Positions 43,035 through 52,788 of a stretch of DNA of 64,000 nt are shown piece after piece. Below the pieces are notes generated by a model. It was not told the origin of the DNA and ran no database searches. It saw only the letters and a list, made by a program, of their open reading frames with translations. Source of the stretch: Pseudomonas aylmerensis (lineage in GTDB: Bacteria; Pseudomonadota; Gammaproteobacteria; Pseudomonadales; Pseudomonadaceae); contig NZ_MAUE01000001.1 of NCBI RefSeq assembly GCF_001702265.1, forward strand, positions 47,779-111,778, written 5' to 3'. Position 1 is the first letter of the stretch; each line of letters starts with the position of its first letter. A program made the translations under genes and the position numbers.

Positions 43035-44420
43035 TCAACCGGCGATAAAACTCACGCGCACCTTCAACCCCGCCAGCTCGCCATCATGCAGGCTGATCTG
43101 CGCCAGATGCGCGCGGCAGATTTCGCCGACGATCGCCAGCCCCAGGCCTGAACCCATGCCCTGCTGGCTGCGTCGGTAGAAGCGTTCGAACACTCGGTCG
43201 CGCTCATCCAGCGGGATACCCGGGCCATCATCCTCCACTTCCAGTACCGCCGGCGCCGTCACCCGCAGGATCACGTTGCCGCCGGGCGGCGTGTGCGCCA
43301 GGGCGTTGTCCACCAGGTTACTCAGCAACTCGTTGAGCAGGGTAGGCTCGCCGCGCAGCCACACCGGCTCGTCGGCCTCCAAGGCCAGCGCCACGCCGCG
43401 GGCATGCGCCAGCGGCGCCATGGCCATGCCCAGCTCACGGGCGAGCTGGCTGAGGTCGAGCAACTGCGCGCCGCCTTCGGCAATCGCCCGCGCGCCGTTC
43501 TCGATACGCGCCAGGGACAGCAATTGGTTGGCCAGGTGGGTCAGGCGGTCCGTGCCCTGGGCCGCGGTTTCCAGGGTGCTGCGCCAGGTCGCCGGGGCGT
43601 CGCTGCGCAGCCCCAGCTCCAGCCGTGCCTTGAGCGCCGCCAGCGGGGTGCGCAGTTCGTGGGCCGCATCGGCGATGAACTGCGCCTGGCGCTCGAACTG
43701 GCCGCGCAGGCGCTCGGTGAAGTGGTTGAGGGAACGCACCAGCGGGCCGAACTCATGTTGCACCTCCACCAACGGCAGTGGCCGCAAATCGTCGGGCTGG
43801 CGCTCTTCCACCGCCGTGCGCAGGCGCTCCAGCGGGCGCAGTGCCGCACTGACGGCAAACCACACCAGCAACAAGGCGCCGATGGCGAGCATGCCCAGGC
43901 GCAGCAAGGTGTCGGCCATCAGGCTGCGGGCCATGCTCACACGCGCTTCATCGGTTTCGGCCACGCGGATTTCCGCCATGCCGTTCATGTTCGGTTCGGA
44001 CACCGCCTTGAGCAGGCTGACCACCCGCACCGGCTGGCCCAGATACACGGCGTCATAGAAGCGCGCCAGTGCCGGGTAATCATCGGTGCGCGGCGTGCCC
44101 GGCGGCGGGCCGGGCAGGTTTTCGTAGCCGGAGATCAGCTTTTGGTCGATGTCATTGACCTGGTAATAGATGCGCCCGGCGCTGTCGTAGGCGAACGTAT
44201 CCAGGGCGACGTAAGGCACATTGGCACTGAGGGTGCCGTCCACCTGGGTCAGGCCCGCGGCGATGGTGCGGGCCGAGGCCAACAGGGTGCGGTCATAGGC
44301 GGTATCGGCGGCCTCGCGGCCATTCCAGTAAGCGCTCATGCCGCTGGCCAGCATCAGCAGCACCAGCAACAGCGCCAGGTTCCACAGCAGGCGCCAGCGC
44401 AGGCTGCTGGGCTTATGCAT
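43035..44420 (-). CDS. tctE: Sensor histidine kinase TctE
   Basis: 461 aa. N-terminal helix (about 10-30), periplasmic sensor about 30-170, second helix (about 170-195), HAMP, HisKA with the phospho-His in FIADAAHELRTPLAAL (about 255), HATPase_c (NLVDNALAHTPPGG; DDGPGIPLDERDRVFERFY; GMGSGLGLAIV). Overlaps tctD by 8 bp. Divergent neighbour genes encode tricarboxylate uptake, so citrate or a similar acid is the likely stimulus. Confidence 0.9.
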   Translation of the reverse strand: MHKPSSLRWRLLWNLALLLVLLMLASGMSAYWNGREAADTAYDRTLLASARTIAAGLTQVDGTLSANVPYVALDTFAYDSAGRIYYQVNDIDQKLISGYENLPGPPPGTPRTDDYPALARFYDAVYLGQPVRVVSLLKAVSEPNMNGMAEIRVAETDEARVSMARSLMADTLLRLGMLAIGALLLVWFAVSAALRPLERLRTAVEERQPDDLRPLPLVEVQHEFGPLVRSLNHFTERLRGQFERQAQFIADAAHELRTPLAALKARLELGLRSDAPATWRSTLETAAQGTDRLTHLANQLLSLARIENGARAIAEGGAQLLDLSQLARELGMAMAPLAHARGVALALEADEPVWLRGEPTLLNELLSNLVDNALAHTPPGGNVILRVTAPAVLEVEDDGPGIPLDERDRVFERFYRRSQQGMGSGLGLAIVGEICRAHLAQISLHDGELAGLKVRVSFIAG

Positions 44421-45084
44421 CGCGCGCTTCCAGCAGGTAGCCGAGACCGCGAAAGGTCACAATGGCGATAGGCTGGCCGTCGAGTTTCTTGCGCAGGCGA
44501 TGTACGTAGATTTCGATGGCATCCGGGCTCGCCTCTTCGTCCAGGCCGAACACCTGCGAGGCGAGTTGCTCTTTGCTCATCACCCTGCCCGGTCGCGCGA
44601 TCAGTGCTTCAAGCACCGCTTGCTCACGGGAGGTCAGGGTCATCAGCTCGCCGCCGACCGTGAAGCGGCGCGTGTCGAGGTCATAGACCAGCACACCACA
44701 GGCCTGCTGGCGCTCGCCGCCCAGCACGCTGCGCCGCAGCAGCGCCTTGACCCGCGCCTCCAGTTCCGTCAGTTCGAACGGCTTGGCCAAATAGTCGTCA
44801 GCGCCGAGGTTCAGGCCATGCACGCGGTCTTTCACATCGCTGCGCGCGGTCAACATCAACACCGGCAGGTTTTTTCCACGGGCGCGCAACCGCGCCAGCA
44901 CTTCGAAGCCGTCCATGCGCGGCAGGCCCACGTCGAGGATCGCCGCCGCGTATTCCTCGCTGCTCAAGGCCAGGTCCGCGGCCACGCCATCGTGCAACAC
45001 ATCGACAGTCAAACCCGTGCTCTTGAGCGCCTGGGCGACGCTTTCAGCGAGCTGCAGATGGTCTTCAACCAGGAGGACACGCAT
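44413..45084 (-). CDS. tctD: Response regulator TctD
   Basis: 223 aa OmpR/PhoB type: receiver with phospho-Asp in AAILDVGLPRMDG (about 51) and Lys in DDYLAKPFEL, winged-helix output (about 125-220; VMSKEQLASQVFGLDE, IEIYVHRLRKKLDG). Divergent from opdH with 235 bp between, which should contain its binding sites. Expected activator of opdH-tctCBA. Confidence 0.92.
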   Translation of the reverse strand: MRVLLVEDHLQLAESVAQALKSTGLTVDVLHDGVAADLALSSEEYAAAILDVGLPRMDGFEVLARLRARGKNLPVLMLTARSDVKDRVHGLNLGADDYLAKPFELTELEARVKALLRRSVLGGERQQACGVLVYDLDTRRFTVGGELMTLTSREQAVLEALIARPGRVMSKEQLASQVFGLDEEASPDAIEIYVHRLRKKLDGQPIAIVTFRGLGYLLEARDA

Positions 45085-45319
45085 GGACTTCTACCTCGTT
45101 CGGGCATGGCCGACGCCACGCTTTGCGGGGCAGTTTACAGGCGCCGCCTGGCCTGTGAAGCCCGAAAACATTGAAAGACAACTGAAAGGTTAGTGAAAGC
45201 TTCGCCCTTTAGCATCCAGCCACGGTGGGTCATGCCCATCGAGCTACCTGATCCGTAGCGCTCGAAAAACGCCTCGAAGCGTTTTCGCCAAAATAAGAAC
45301 AATAACGGAGTACCCAACG

Positions 45320-46612
45320 ATGCTGTCGACACAGCCCCAGGCTTGCCCGCCTGTTCGTTCTTCTCGCCTGACCCACACCGCCCTTGCCAGTGCCGCTGCC
45401 CTCGCCGGCTTTGCGCCGCTCAGCCAGGCTGCCTTCTTCGAAGACAGCAGCGCGACCCTGGAAACCCGAAACATGTACTTCAACCGCGACTTTCGCGACG
45501 GCACAAGTGCGCAGCAATCCAAGCGCGACGAATGGGCCCAGGGGTTCATGCTCAACCTGCAATCGGGCTACACCGACGGCACCGTCGGCTTTGGCGTGGA
45601 TGCGTTGGGCATGCTCGGGGTCAAGCTCGACTCCAGCCCCGACCGCACCGGCACCGGCCTGCTGCCGACCCATGACGATGGCCGCGCCGCCAACGAGTAC
45701 TCCAAGCTGGGCCTGACCGGCAAAGTGAAAATCTCTGCCACCGAGTTGAAGATCGGGGCGCTGATCCCTGAACTGCCGATCCTCAAGCCCAACGACGGGC
45801 GCATCCTGCCGCAGACCTTCAACGGCGGTCTGCTGACCTCCAAGGAATTCAAGAACCTGGTGTTCACCGCTGGCCGGCTCGACAAGGCCAAGGACCGCGA
45901 CGACACCAACTACGAGGACATCGCCCTCAATAACAAGAACAGCCGCTTCCTCAGTGGCGCCACCGGCAAGCACTTCAACTTTGGCGGTGCCGACTACAAG
46001 TTCGCCGACAAGATCACCGGCAGCTACCACTTCGCCCAGCTCGATGATGTCTACCGCCAGCACTTCCTCGGCCTGGTCGCTGCGCGCCCGATGGGCCCCG
46101 GGACCTTCGCCACCGACCTGCGCCTGGCGATCAGCGATGACACCGGCAGTGCCCGTGGCGGCAAGATCGACAACCAATCCCTCAACGGCCTGTTCAGCTA
46201 TGCGCTCAATGGCCATAAGCTCAGCGCCGGTTATCAGCACATGTCCGGTGACAGCGCCTTCCCGTATGTGGATGGCAGCGATCCGTACCTGGTCAACTTC
46301 GTGCAGATCAACGATTTCGCCGGCGCTGAAGAGCGCTCCTGGCAAGCCCGTTACGACTACGACTTCGCCAAACTGGGGATTCCCGGCCTGAGCTTCATGA
46401 GCCGTTACCTCTCGGGTGACAACATCAAGCTCAAGAACGGCGAGACCGGCAAGGAGTGGGAACGCAACAGCGAGATCCGCTACGTGGTGCAAAGCGGCAC
46501 GTTCAAGGATGTGTCGGTGCGCCTGCGCAACGCGACTTATCGTTCCAACTATTCAGCCCGTGACGCGGATGAAATGCGCCTGCTGGTCAGCTATAGCGTC
46601 GCGCTTTGGTAG
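45320..46612 (+). CDS. opdH: OprD-family porin OpdH (tricarboxylate channel)
   Basis: 430 aa. Signal peptide (long, Ala-rich, ending near LSQAAFFEDS), then the OprD barrel pattern (NMYFNRDFRDG at the first strand, WAQGFMLNLQSGYTDGTVGF, ending in SVALW). Lies between tctD and tctC, the position of OpdH in P. aeruginosa, which takes up cis-aconitate and related acids. CGGAG lies 11 bp before the start. Confidence 0.92.
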   Translation: MLSTQPQACPPVRSSRLTHTALASAAALAGFAPLSQAAFFEDSSATLETRNMYFNRDFRDGTSAQQSKRDEWAQGFMLNLQSGYTDGTVGFGVDALGMLGVKLDSSPDRTGTGLLPTHDDGRAANEYSKLGLTGKVKISATELKIGALIPELPILKPNDGRILPQTFNGGLLTSKEFKNLVFTAGRLDKAKDRDDTNYEDIALNNKNSRFLSGATGKHFNFGGADYKFADKITGSYHFAQLDDVYRQHFLGLVAARPMGPGTFATDLRLAISDDTGSARGGKIDNQSLNGLFSYALNGHKLSAGYQHMSGDSAFPYVDGSDPYLVNFVQINDFAGAEERSWQARYDYDFAKLGIPGLSFMSRYLSGDNIKLKNGETGKEWERNSEIRYVVQSGTFKDVSVRLRNATYRSNYSARDADEMRLLVSYSVALW

Positions 46613-46645
46613 TAACAACTCATAACAACAAAGACGGAGATCATC

Positions 46646-47629
46646 ATGACCCCTTCACTGCGTAAATTGGCCCTCGCCGCCGGCTGCATGTTGTTCGCCG
46701 GCCAACTGCTGGCCGCCGACGAGCCCAAGCGCCCGGAATGCATCGCGCCGGCCTCTCCTGGCGGCGGTTTTGACCTGACCTGCAAACTGGCGCAAAGCGC
46801 GCTGGTCAATGAAAAGCTGCTGAGCAAGCCGATGCGCGTGACCTACATGCCTGGCGGCGTGGGCGCGGTGGCCTACAACGCGGTGGTCGCGCAGCGCCCG
46901 GCGGACGCCGGCACCCTGGTGGCCTGGTCCAGTGGCTCGCTGCTGAACCTGGCCCAGGGCAAGTTCGGTCGCTTCGATGAGAGCGCCGTGCGCTGGCTGG
47001 CAGCGGTCGGCACCAGCTACGGGGCCATCGCGGTGAAAGCCGATTCGCCCTACAAGACCCTCGACGATCTGGTCAAAGCCTTGAAGAAAGATCCGGGCAG
47101 CGTCGTGATCGGCTCCGGCGGTACCGTCGGCAGCCAGGACTGGATGCAAACCGCGCTGATCGCCAAGGCCGCCGGGATCAACCCGCGTGAGCTGCGTTAT
47201 GTGGCCCTCGAGGGCGGCGGTGAAATCGCCACCGCGCTGCTCGGTGGGCATATCCAGGTGGGCAGTACCGACATCTCCGACTCCATGCCGCACATTCTCA
47301 GCGGTGACATGCGCCTGCTCGCGGTGTTCTCCGAACAGCGCCTGGACGAGCCGGAAATGAAGAATATTCCGACCGCCAAGGAGCAAGGCTACGACATCGT
47401 CTGGCCGGTGGTGCGCGGCTTCTACCTCGGGCCGAAAGTCAGCGATGCCGACTACGCCTGGTGGAAGGATGCCTTCGACAAACTGCTGGCCTCCGACGAG
47501 TTCGCCAAGCTGCGTGACCAGCGCGAGCTGTTCCCGTTCGCCATGACCGGCCCGGAGCTGGACACCTACGTGAAGAAGCAGGTGGCTGACTACAAAGTGC
47601 TGGCCAAAGAGTTCGGCCTGATCCAGTAA
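46646..47629 (+). CDS. tctC: Tricarboxylate-binding protein TctC
   Basis: 327 aa Bug/TctC-family periplasmic receptor. Signal peptide (about 1-23), CIAPASPGGGFDLTCKLAQS near the N-terminus and conserved GSGGTVGSQDW loop. Captures the acid for TctAB. 33 bp after opdH with GGAG before the start. Confidence 0.94.
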   Translation: MTPSLRKLALAAGCMLFAGQLLAADEPKRPECIAPASPGGGFDLTCKLAQSALVNEKLLSKPMRVTYMPGGVGAVAYNAVVAQRPADAGTLVAWSSGSLLNLAQGKFGRFDESAVRWLAAVGTSYGAIAVKADSPYKTLDDLVKALKKDPGSVVIGSGGTVGSQDWMQTALIAKAAGINPRELRYVALEGGGEIATALLGGHIQVGSTDISDSMPHILSGDMRLLAVFSEQRLDEPEMKNIPTAKEQGYDIVWPVVRGFYLGPKVSDADYAWWKDAFDKLLASDEFAKLRDQRELFPFAMTGPELDTYVKKQVADYKVLAKEFGLIQ

Positions 47630-47638
47630 TCGCCCCTC

Positions 47639-47662
47639 TGTGGGAGCGGGCTTGCCCGCGAA
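47639..47662. repeat. Single REP-type element between tctC and tctB
   Basis: TGTGGGAGCGGGCTTGCCCG with CGAA after it: the same core as the pair at 59522-59610. It can form a short stem and may lower downstream tctB expression or stabilise the tctC message. Confidence 0.8.
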
Positions 47663-47758
47663 GAACGTCAACGACGACGCGTGCTGCTCGACACACGCGG
47701 CGTCCGTGCATTTTTCGCGAGCAGTTTCGCGCCTGCAAAAGTGGCCCAGGAGTTTCCT

Positions 47759-48217
47759 ATGCTCTTACAACGCATTTTCGCCTCGGTGATGTTGCTGGTC
47801 TGTGCCGGCCTCGCCTTGATGGCGTGGCCGTATCAGGCGGCATTTTCCTACGAGCCGGTCGGCCCTCGCGCCTACCCGCTGCTGATGCTCGGGCTGATGA
47901 GCCTGGGGCTGATCTACATGCTGTTTCGCCCACAGCCGACCAAGCACACCGAGGAAGAACCCGCGCTGGACCGCCAGACCCTGATCAAGATCGGCGTCTG
48001 CGTGGCCCTGCTGATTGTGTTTGCCGGCACCTTCGAACCACTGGGTTTCATCCTCAGCAGCATGCTGATCGGCATCCCCATGGCGCGCCTGTATGGCGGC
48101 CGCTGGTTGCCCAGCGTGGTGATCGTCAGCCTGATGGCCATTGGTCTTTATCTGCTGTTCGATAAAGCCATGGATGTTCCGCTGCCCCTCGGCCTGCTCG
48201 ACGTTCTGGAGAACTGA
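47759..48217 (+). CDS. tctB: Tripartite tricarboxylate transporter small membrane subunit TctB
   Basis: 152 aa from ATG 47759 (AGGAG upstream) with four hydrophobic helices (RIFASVMLLVCAGLALMAW to MAIGLYLLFDKAM). Typical of the TctB subunit that pairs with TctA. Confidence 0.92.
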   Translation: MLLQRIFASVMLLVCAGLALMAWPYQAAFSYEPVGPRAYPLLMLGLMSLGLIYMLFRPQPTKHTEEEPALDRQTLIKIGVCVALLIVFAGTFEPLGFILSSMLIGIPMARLYGGRWLPSVVIVSLMAIGLYLLFDKAMDVPLPLGLLDVLEN

Positions 48218-48218
48218 C

Positions 48219-49733
48219 ATGGATACTTTTGGCTATTTGGGCCAGGGCTTCGGCGTTGCGCTGTCCCCCTACAACCTGGTGACCGCGCTGTGCGGCACCT
48301 TGATCGGCACCGTGGTCGGCCTGTTGCCGGGCTTGGGCCCGATCAACGGCGTGGCGTTGTTGATCCCGATCGCTTTCGCGCTGGGCCTGCCGCCGGAATC
48401 GGCGCTGATCCTGCTCGCCGCGGTGTACCTGGGTTGCGAATACGGCGGCCGTATCAGCTCGATCCTGCTGAACATCCCGGGCGAAGCGTCCACCGTGATG
48501 ACCACCCTCGACGGCTACCCGATGGCCCGCAAAGGCCTGGCCGGTGTGGCACTGTCGTTGTCGGCATGGAGTTCGTTCATCGGCGCGTTTATCGCCACCT
48601 GCGGCATGGTGCTGTTTGCACCGCTGCTGGCCAAATGGGCGATTGCCTTCGGTCCGGCGGAGTATTTCGTGCTGATGGTGTTCGCGATTGTCTGCCTGGG
48701 CGGCATGGCCGGCGACAAACCGCTGAAGACCTTCGTTGCGGCGCTGATCGGCCTGTTTCTCTCGGCGGTGGGCATTGATGCCAACAGCGGCGTCTACCGT
48801 TTTACCGGCGATAACATCCACCTGACCGACGGCATCCAGTTCGTCGTGCTGGTGCTGGGCTTGTTCTCCATCAGCGAGATCCTGTTGTTGCTGGAAAAAA
48901 CCCACCGTGGCCAGGAAGCAGTCAAGGCCACCGGACGGATGATGTTCAACCTGAAGGAAGCGTCTGCGGTGTTTGTAGTAAACATCCGCTGCGGCCTGCT
49001 CGGTTTCATCATGGGCGTACTGCCAGGTGCCGGCGCGACCTTGGCCTCGGCCGTGGCCTACATGACCGAGAAACGCCTGGCCGGTGCCAGCGGCAAATTT
49101 GGCCAGGGCGACATGCGCGGCCTGGCCGCCCCGGAAACCGCGATCGGCGCTTCCGCCTGCGGCGCGCTGGTGCCGATGCTGACCCTGGGTGTGCCGGGTT
49201 CGGGCACCACGGCGGTGATGATAGGCGCCTTGTCGTTGTACAACATCACGCCGGGCCCGCTGCTGTTCCAACAGCAACCGGACATCGTCTGGGGCCTGAT
49301 CGCCTCGTTGTTCATCGCCAACATCATGCTGGTGATCCTCAACATTCCGATGATCCGCATTTTCACGCGCATCCTCGCCGTGCCGAACTGGGCGCTGGTG
49401 CCGGTGATCGCGATCATCACCGCGATTGGTGTGTACGCGGTCCACGCCACCACCTTCGACCTGTTCCTGATGGTTGGCATCGGCATCTTCGGCTACATCC
49501 TGCGCAAGCTGGACTTCCCGCTGTCGCCGGTACTGCTGGGCTTTATCCTCGGTGGCCTGATGGAGCAAAACCTGCGCCGCGCGCTGTCGATCTCCAACGG
49601 TGCGCTGGACATCCTCTGGTCGAGCCCGATCACCTTCGGTGTGTGGGTACTGACGGCGCTGATGCTGGCCTTCCCACTGGTGCGCATCTACCGCAAACGT
49701 GCCCTGCAGCGTCGTGCCGTGGCTGATGTCTGA
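48219..49733 (+). CDS. tctA: Tripartite tricarboxylate transporter large membrane subunit TctA
   Basis: 504 aa from ATG 48219, 1 bp after tctB. About 12 helices; family motifs LPGLGPINGVALLIP (about 38-52) and GVLPGAGATLASAVAY near the middle, GVPGSGTTAVMIG later. Sodium-coupled uptake with TctB and TctC. Confidence 0.95.
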   Translation: MDTFGYLGQGFGVALSPYNLVTALCGTLIGTVVGLLPGLGPINGVALLIPIAFALGLPPESALILLAAVYLGCEYGGRISSILLNIPGEASTVMTTLDGYPMARKGLAGVALSLSAWSSFIGAFIATCGMVLFAPLLAKWAIAFGPAEYFVLMVFAIVCLGGMAGDKPLKTFVAALIGLFLSAVGIDANSGVYRFTGDNIHLTDGIQFVVLVLGLFSISEILLLLEKTHRGQEAVKATGRMMFNLKEASAVFVVNIRCGLLGFIMGVLPGAGATLASAVAYMTEKRLAGASGKFGQGDMRGLAAPETAIGASACGALVPMLTLGVPGSGTTAVMIGALSLYNITPGPLLFQQQPDIVWGLIASLFIANIMLVILNIPMIRIFTRILAVPNWALVPVIAIITAIGVYAVHATTFDLFLMVGIGIFGYILRKLDFPLSPVLLGFILGGLMEQNLRRALSISNGALDILWSSPITFGVWVLTALMLAFPLVRIYRKRALQRRAVADV

Positions 49734-50754
49734 GGTCACCTTCAAGCAATGGTGGGGAACACCGCTGGTCGGCCTGGCCGGCGGTTACCTGGCCAGCCTG
49801 GTTGGCTGGCCGTTGCCGTACATGGTCGGCTCGTTACTGGCGATCATCCTGGTGCGGTGCCTCACGCCGTGGCAATTGGCGGAAATTCCCGGCGGGCGCA
49901 AATGCGGCCAATGGGTGGTGGGGATCGGCATCGGCCTGCACTTCACCCCGGTGGTGATCGAGCAGGTGATGAGCCACTTCGGCCTGATCTTCTTCGGCGC
50001 GCTGGTCACCAGCCTGTCGAGCATCGTCGGCGTGTGGTTGATGCGCCGCAGTGGCGAAGACCGCGCCACCGCGTTTTTCTCGAGCATGCCGGGCGGCTCC
50101 GGAGAGATGGTCAACCTCGGCGCACGCAATGGCGCGGTGCTCAGTCGGGTCGCGGCGGGGCAGAGTTTGCGCGTGCTGGTGGTGGTGCTGTGCGTGCCGG
50201 CAATCTTCAAGTACCTGCTTGAAGGCGGCGCGCCGCAGTTTCATCCGGCGCCGGTCAGTTGGGCATGGCTGGCGTTGTTGTTTCCGCTCGGGGCGTTGGT
50301 GGCCTGGGGATGGCAACGCTTGCGCCAGCCGAACCCGTGGCTGTTCGGCCCGTTGCTGGTGAGTGCGACGGCCAGCGTGGTGTGGGACCTGCATATCGGC
50401 CTGCCGGACGGCGGCAGCCAGGTGGGCCAATGGCTGATCGGCAGCGGCCTGGGTTGCCACTTCAACCGTCAGTTTTTTCGCCGCGCGCCGTCGTTCATGG
50501 GCCGCACCTTGATCGGCACGGCCCTGACCATGGCGCTGGCGACGTTGGCGGCAGTGGGCTTGAGCGCCTTGACCCATTTGGACCTGCGCTCATTGACCCT
50601 GGGCATGATGCCCGGCGGCATTGCCGAAATGAGCCTCACGGCCGAGACCCTGCAACTGTCGGTGCCGTTGGTGACGGCAATGCAGGTGATGCGCTTGCTG
50701 TTTGTGCTGTTCCTGGCGGAGCCGCTGTTCCGGCACTGGAACCGCCGTGTCTAG
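49726..50754 (+). CDS. AbrB-family (ammonia monooxygenase-like) membrane protein
   Basis: 342 aa from ATG 49726, overlapping the end of tctA by 8 bp. Two repeated membrane halves with matching motifs (GWPLPYMVGSLLA; FSSMPGGSGEMVNLGA and LTLGMMPGGIAEMSLTAE), as in the AbrB/DUF family often next to tct genes. Transport role unproven. Confidence 0.85.
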   Translation: MSEVTFKQWWGTPLVGLAGGYLASLVGWPLPYMVGSLLAIILVRCLTPWQLAEIPGGRKCGQWVVGIGIGLHFTPVVIEQVMSHFGLIFFGALVTSLSSIVGVWLMRRSGEDRATAFFSSMPGGSGEMVNLGARNGAVLSRVAAGQSLRVLVVVLCVPAIFKYLLEGGAPQFHPAPVSWAWLALLFPLGALVAWGWQRLRQPNPWLFGPLLVSATASVVWDLHIGLPDGGSQVGQWLIGSGLGCHFNRQFFRRAPSFMGRTLIGTALTMALATLAAVGLSALTHLDLRSLTLGMMPGGIAEMSLTAETLQLSVPLVTAMQVMRLLFVLFLAEPLFRHWNRRV

Positions 50755-50773
50755 GCGCCGGCTTGCCGGCGCC
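50754..50773. terminator. Palindrome between convergent AbrB-family gene and ung
   Basis: GGCGCCGGC-TT-GCCGGCGCC is a perfect dyad starting at the stop codon of the AbrB-family gene. It lacks a T tract, so it may be a REP-type or weak terminator. Confidence 0.5.
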
Positions 50774-50792
50774 TGCAGTGGGGTGGCGAGGG

Positions 50793-51485
50793 TTAGAGCG
50801 GTGGCAACCGCCATTCAATCGGCGTCTCGCCATTTTGCTCAAGAAACTTGTTGGTGCGGCTGAAATGCCCGCAGCCCAGAAACCCGCGATACGCCGACAA
50901 CGGCGACGGGTGCACTGAGGTCAGCACCAAGTGCTTGGTGGCATCGACCAGCTTCTGCTTGCCCTGGGCATGCGCGCCCCACAGCAGGAACACCAAGTGC
51001 GGCTGGTGTTCGCTGACCACTTCGATAATCCGGTCGGTAAAGAACTGCCAGCCCTTGCCCGCATGGGCATTGGCGTTGGCGCGCTCCACCGTCATGGTGG
51101 TGTTGAGCAGCAACACGCCCTGGTCGGCCCAGCTCTGCAGGCAGCCGTGGTTGGGGATGTCGATGTTCAGGTCGCGCTTGAGCTCTTTGTAGATATTGAC
51201 CAACGACGGTGGCGTCGGCACGCCCGGCTGCACCGAGAAGCACAAACCATGAGCCTGGCCGGGACCGTGGTACGGGTCCTGGCCGAGGATCACCACCTTG
51301 ACCTTGTCCAGCGGGGTTGAATTGAGCGCGTTGAAAATCAGCGGGCCAGGTGGATAGATCTCTTTGCCGGCGGCATGTTCCTGGCGCAGGAACTCGCGCA
51401 ACTCGGCCATGTAGGGCTTCTCGAACTCATCGCGCAGGGCGTGTTTCCAGCTGGGTTCGAGTTTGATACGGTCGCCTTCGGTCAT
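50793..51485 (-). CDS. ung: Uracil-DNA glycosylase
   Basis: 230 aa. Catalytic water-activating motif [20 protein letters not shown] (Asp70) and the Leu-loop [10 protein letters not shown] near the C-terminus. Removes uracil from DNA. Full length for the family. Confidence 0.97.
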   Translation of the reverse strand: MTEGDRIKLEPSWKHALRDEFEKPYMAELREFLRQEHAAGKEIYPPGPLIFNALNSTPLDKVKVVILGQDPYHGPGQAHGLCFSVQPGVPTPPSLVNIYKELKRDLNIDIPNHGCLQSWADQGVLLLNTTMTVERANANAHAGKGWQFFTDRIIEVVSEHQPHLVFLLWGAHAQGKQKLVDATKHLVLTSVHPSPLSAYRGFLGCGHFSRTNKFLEQNGETPIEWRLPPL

Positions 51486-51620
51486 GGTGTGGTCGTCGCC
51501 TGAAAAAGAATGGGCGAACCCTAGGAAAGCCGACCCCGCTTGTCAATTGATCTGACACACCATCGGCACTTTCCCACGAAGCGATCATACTGAACCTTCA
51601 CTTTCTCGATTGAGGTCACG

Positions 51621-52733
51621 ATGAACCTGCACTTCGAAGAGCTGACCGGCAGCGACGGTGCCCGCATCGGCATCGCCAGCCTGGACGCTGAAAAGTCCCT
51701 CAACGCCCTCTCCCTGCCAATGATCCTGGCCCTGGCCGACCGCCTGGATGCCTGGGCCAAAGACCCGAACATCGTCTGCGTACTGCTGCGCGGCAACGGC
51801 CCCAAGGCTTTTTGCGCCGGTGGCGAGGTGCGCAGCCTGGCCCTGGCCTGCCGTGAACATCCAGGAGAAGTGCCGGCCCTGGCTGCGCAGTTCTTCGCGG
51901 CGGAATACCGCCTCGACTACCGCCTGCACACCTACCCCAAACCGGTGATCTGCTGGGGCCACGGCTACGTGCTGGGCGGCGGCATGGGCCTGCTGCAGAG
52001 CGCGGCGGTGCGCATCGTCACGCCGAGCAGCCGCCTGGCCATGCCCGAGATCAGCATCGGCCTCTACCCGGATGTGGGCGCCAGTTGGTTCCTGTCGCGC
52101 CTGCCGGGCAAACTTGGCCTGTTCCTGGGCCTCACCGGCGCGCACATCAATGGTCGTGATGCCCTCGACCTGGGCCTGGCCGACCGTTTCCTGCGCGACG
52201 ATCAACAGGACGAACTGCTCGATGGCCTGCTGCAACTGAACTGGCAGGAACAAACCTCGATGCAACTCAACAGCCTGCTCAAGGCCCTGGCCCAGGAAGC
52301 CGTCGACCAGCAACCCGAAGCCCAATGGCTGCCGCGCCGGGCGCAGATCGATGCATTGCTGGATGTCGGCGACGTGCGCTGTGCCTGGCGCGCCTTGAGC
52401 CCGCTGCGCGAGCACGCCGACCCACTGTTCAGCCGCGCCGGCAAGACCTTGAGCGAAGGCTGCCCGCTGACCGCGCACCTGGTGTGGGAGCAGATCCAGC
52501 GTGCTCGCCATCTGTCGCTGGCCGAGGTGTTCCAGATGGAATACACCCTGAGCCTCAATTGCTGCCGTCATCCGGAGTTCAGCGAAGGGGTGCGCGCGCG
52601 GTTGATCGACAAGGACCAGACACCCCACTGGCATTGGCCGGATATCAACACGATCCCCGACGCCGTGGTGCAGGCGCATTTCAACAAGGCCTGGGAAGGC
52701 CGGCACCCGCTGGCGGATCTGTCGGATTACTGA
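51621..52733 (+). CDS. Enoyl-CoA hydratase/isomerase family, probable 3-hydroxyisobutyryl-CoA hydrolase
   Basis: 370 aa, longer than simple enoyl-CoA hydratases and close to the 3-hydroxyisobutyryl-CoA hydrolase (HIBCH) type. Oxyanion-hole segments GNGPKAFCAGGEVRSL and GHGYVLGGGMGLLQSA; MPEISIGLYPDVGASWFLSRL carries the HIBCH-type Glu and Asp. Valine catabolism or a related acyl-CoA thioesterase role is likely. Confidence 0.85.
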   Translation: MNLHFEELTGSDGARIGIASLDAEKSLNALSLPMILALADRLDAWAKDPNIVCVLLRGNGPKAFCAGGEVRSLALACREHPGEVPALAAQFFAAEYRLDYRLHTYPKPVICWGHGYVLGGGMGLLQSAAVRIVTPSSRLAMPEISIGLYPDVGASWFLSRLPGKLGLFLGLTGAHINGRDALDLGLADRFLRDDQQDELLDGLLQLNWQEQTSMQLNSLLKALAQEAVDQQPEAQWLPRRAQIDALLDVGDVRCAWRALSPLREHADPLFSRAGKTLSEGCPLTAHLVWEQIQRARHLSLAEVFQMEYTLSLNCCRHPEFSEGVRARLIDKDQTPHWHWPDINTIPDAVVQAHFNKAWEGRHPLADLSDY

Positions 52734-52747
52734 GGGTTTACAGGCAT

Positions 52748-52774
52748 AAAAAAACGGCGCTTCCTGCGCCGTTT
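52748..52774 (-). terminator. Terminator between the hydrolase and the lipoprotein
   Basis: AAACGGCGC-TTCCT-GCGCCGTTT with a 7-A run before it, giving a T tract on the minus strand. It ends the lipoprotein transcript and may also serve the hydratase-family gene. Confidence 0.9.
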
Positions 52775-52788
52775 GCGTATTTGATCGA

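Noticed and set aside
48126..49745. Long minus-strand open frame opposite tctA
   Set aside because: Shadow of tctA; His/Gln/Arg-rich low-complexity translation.
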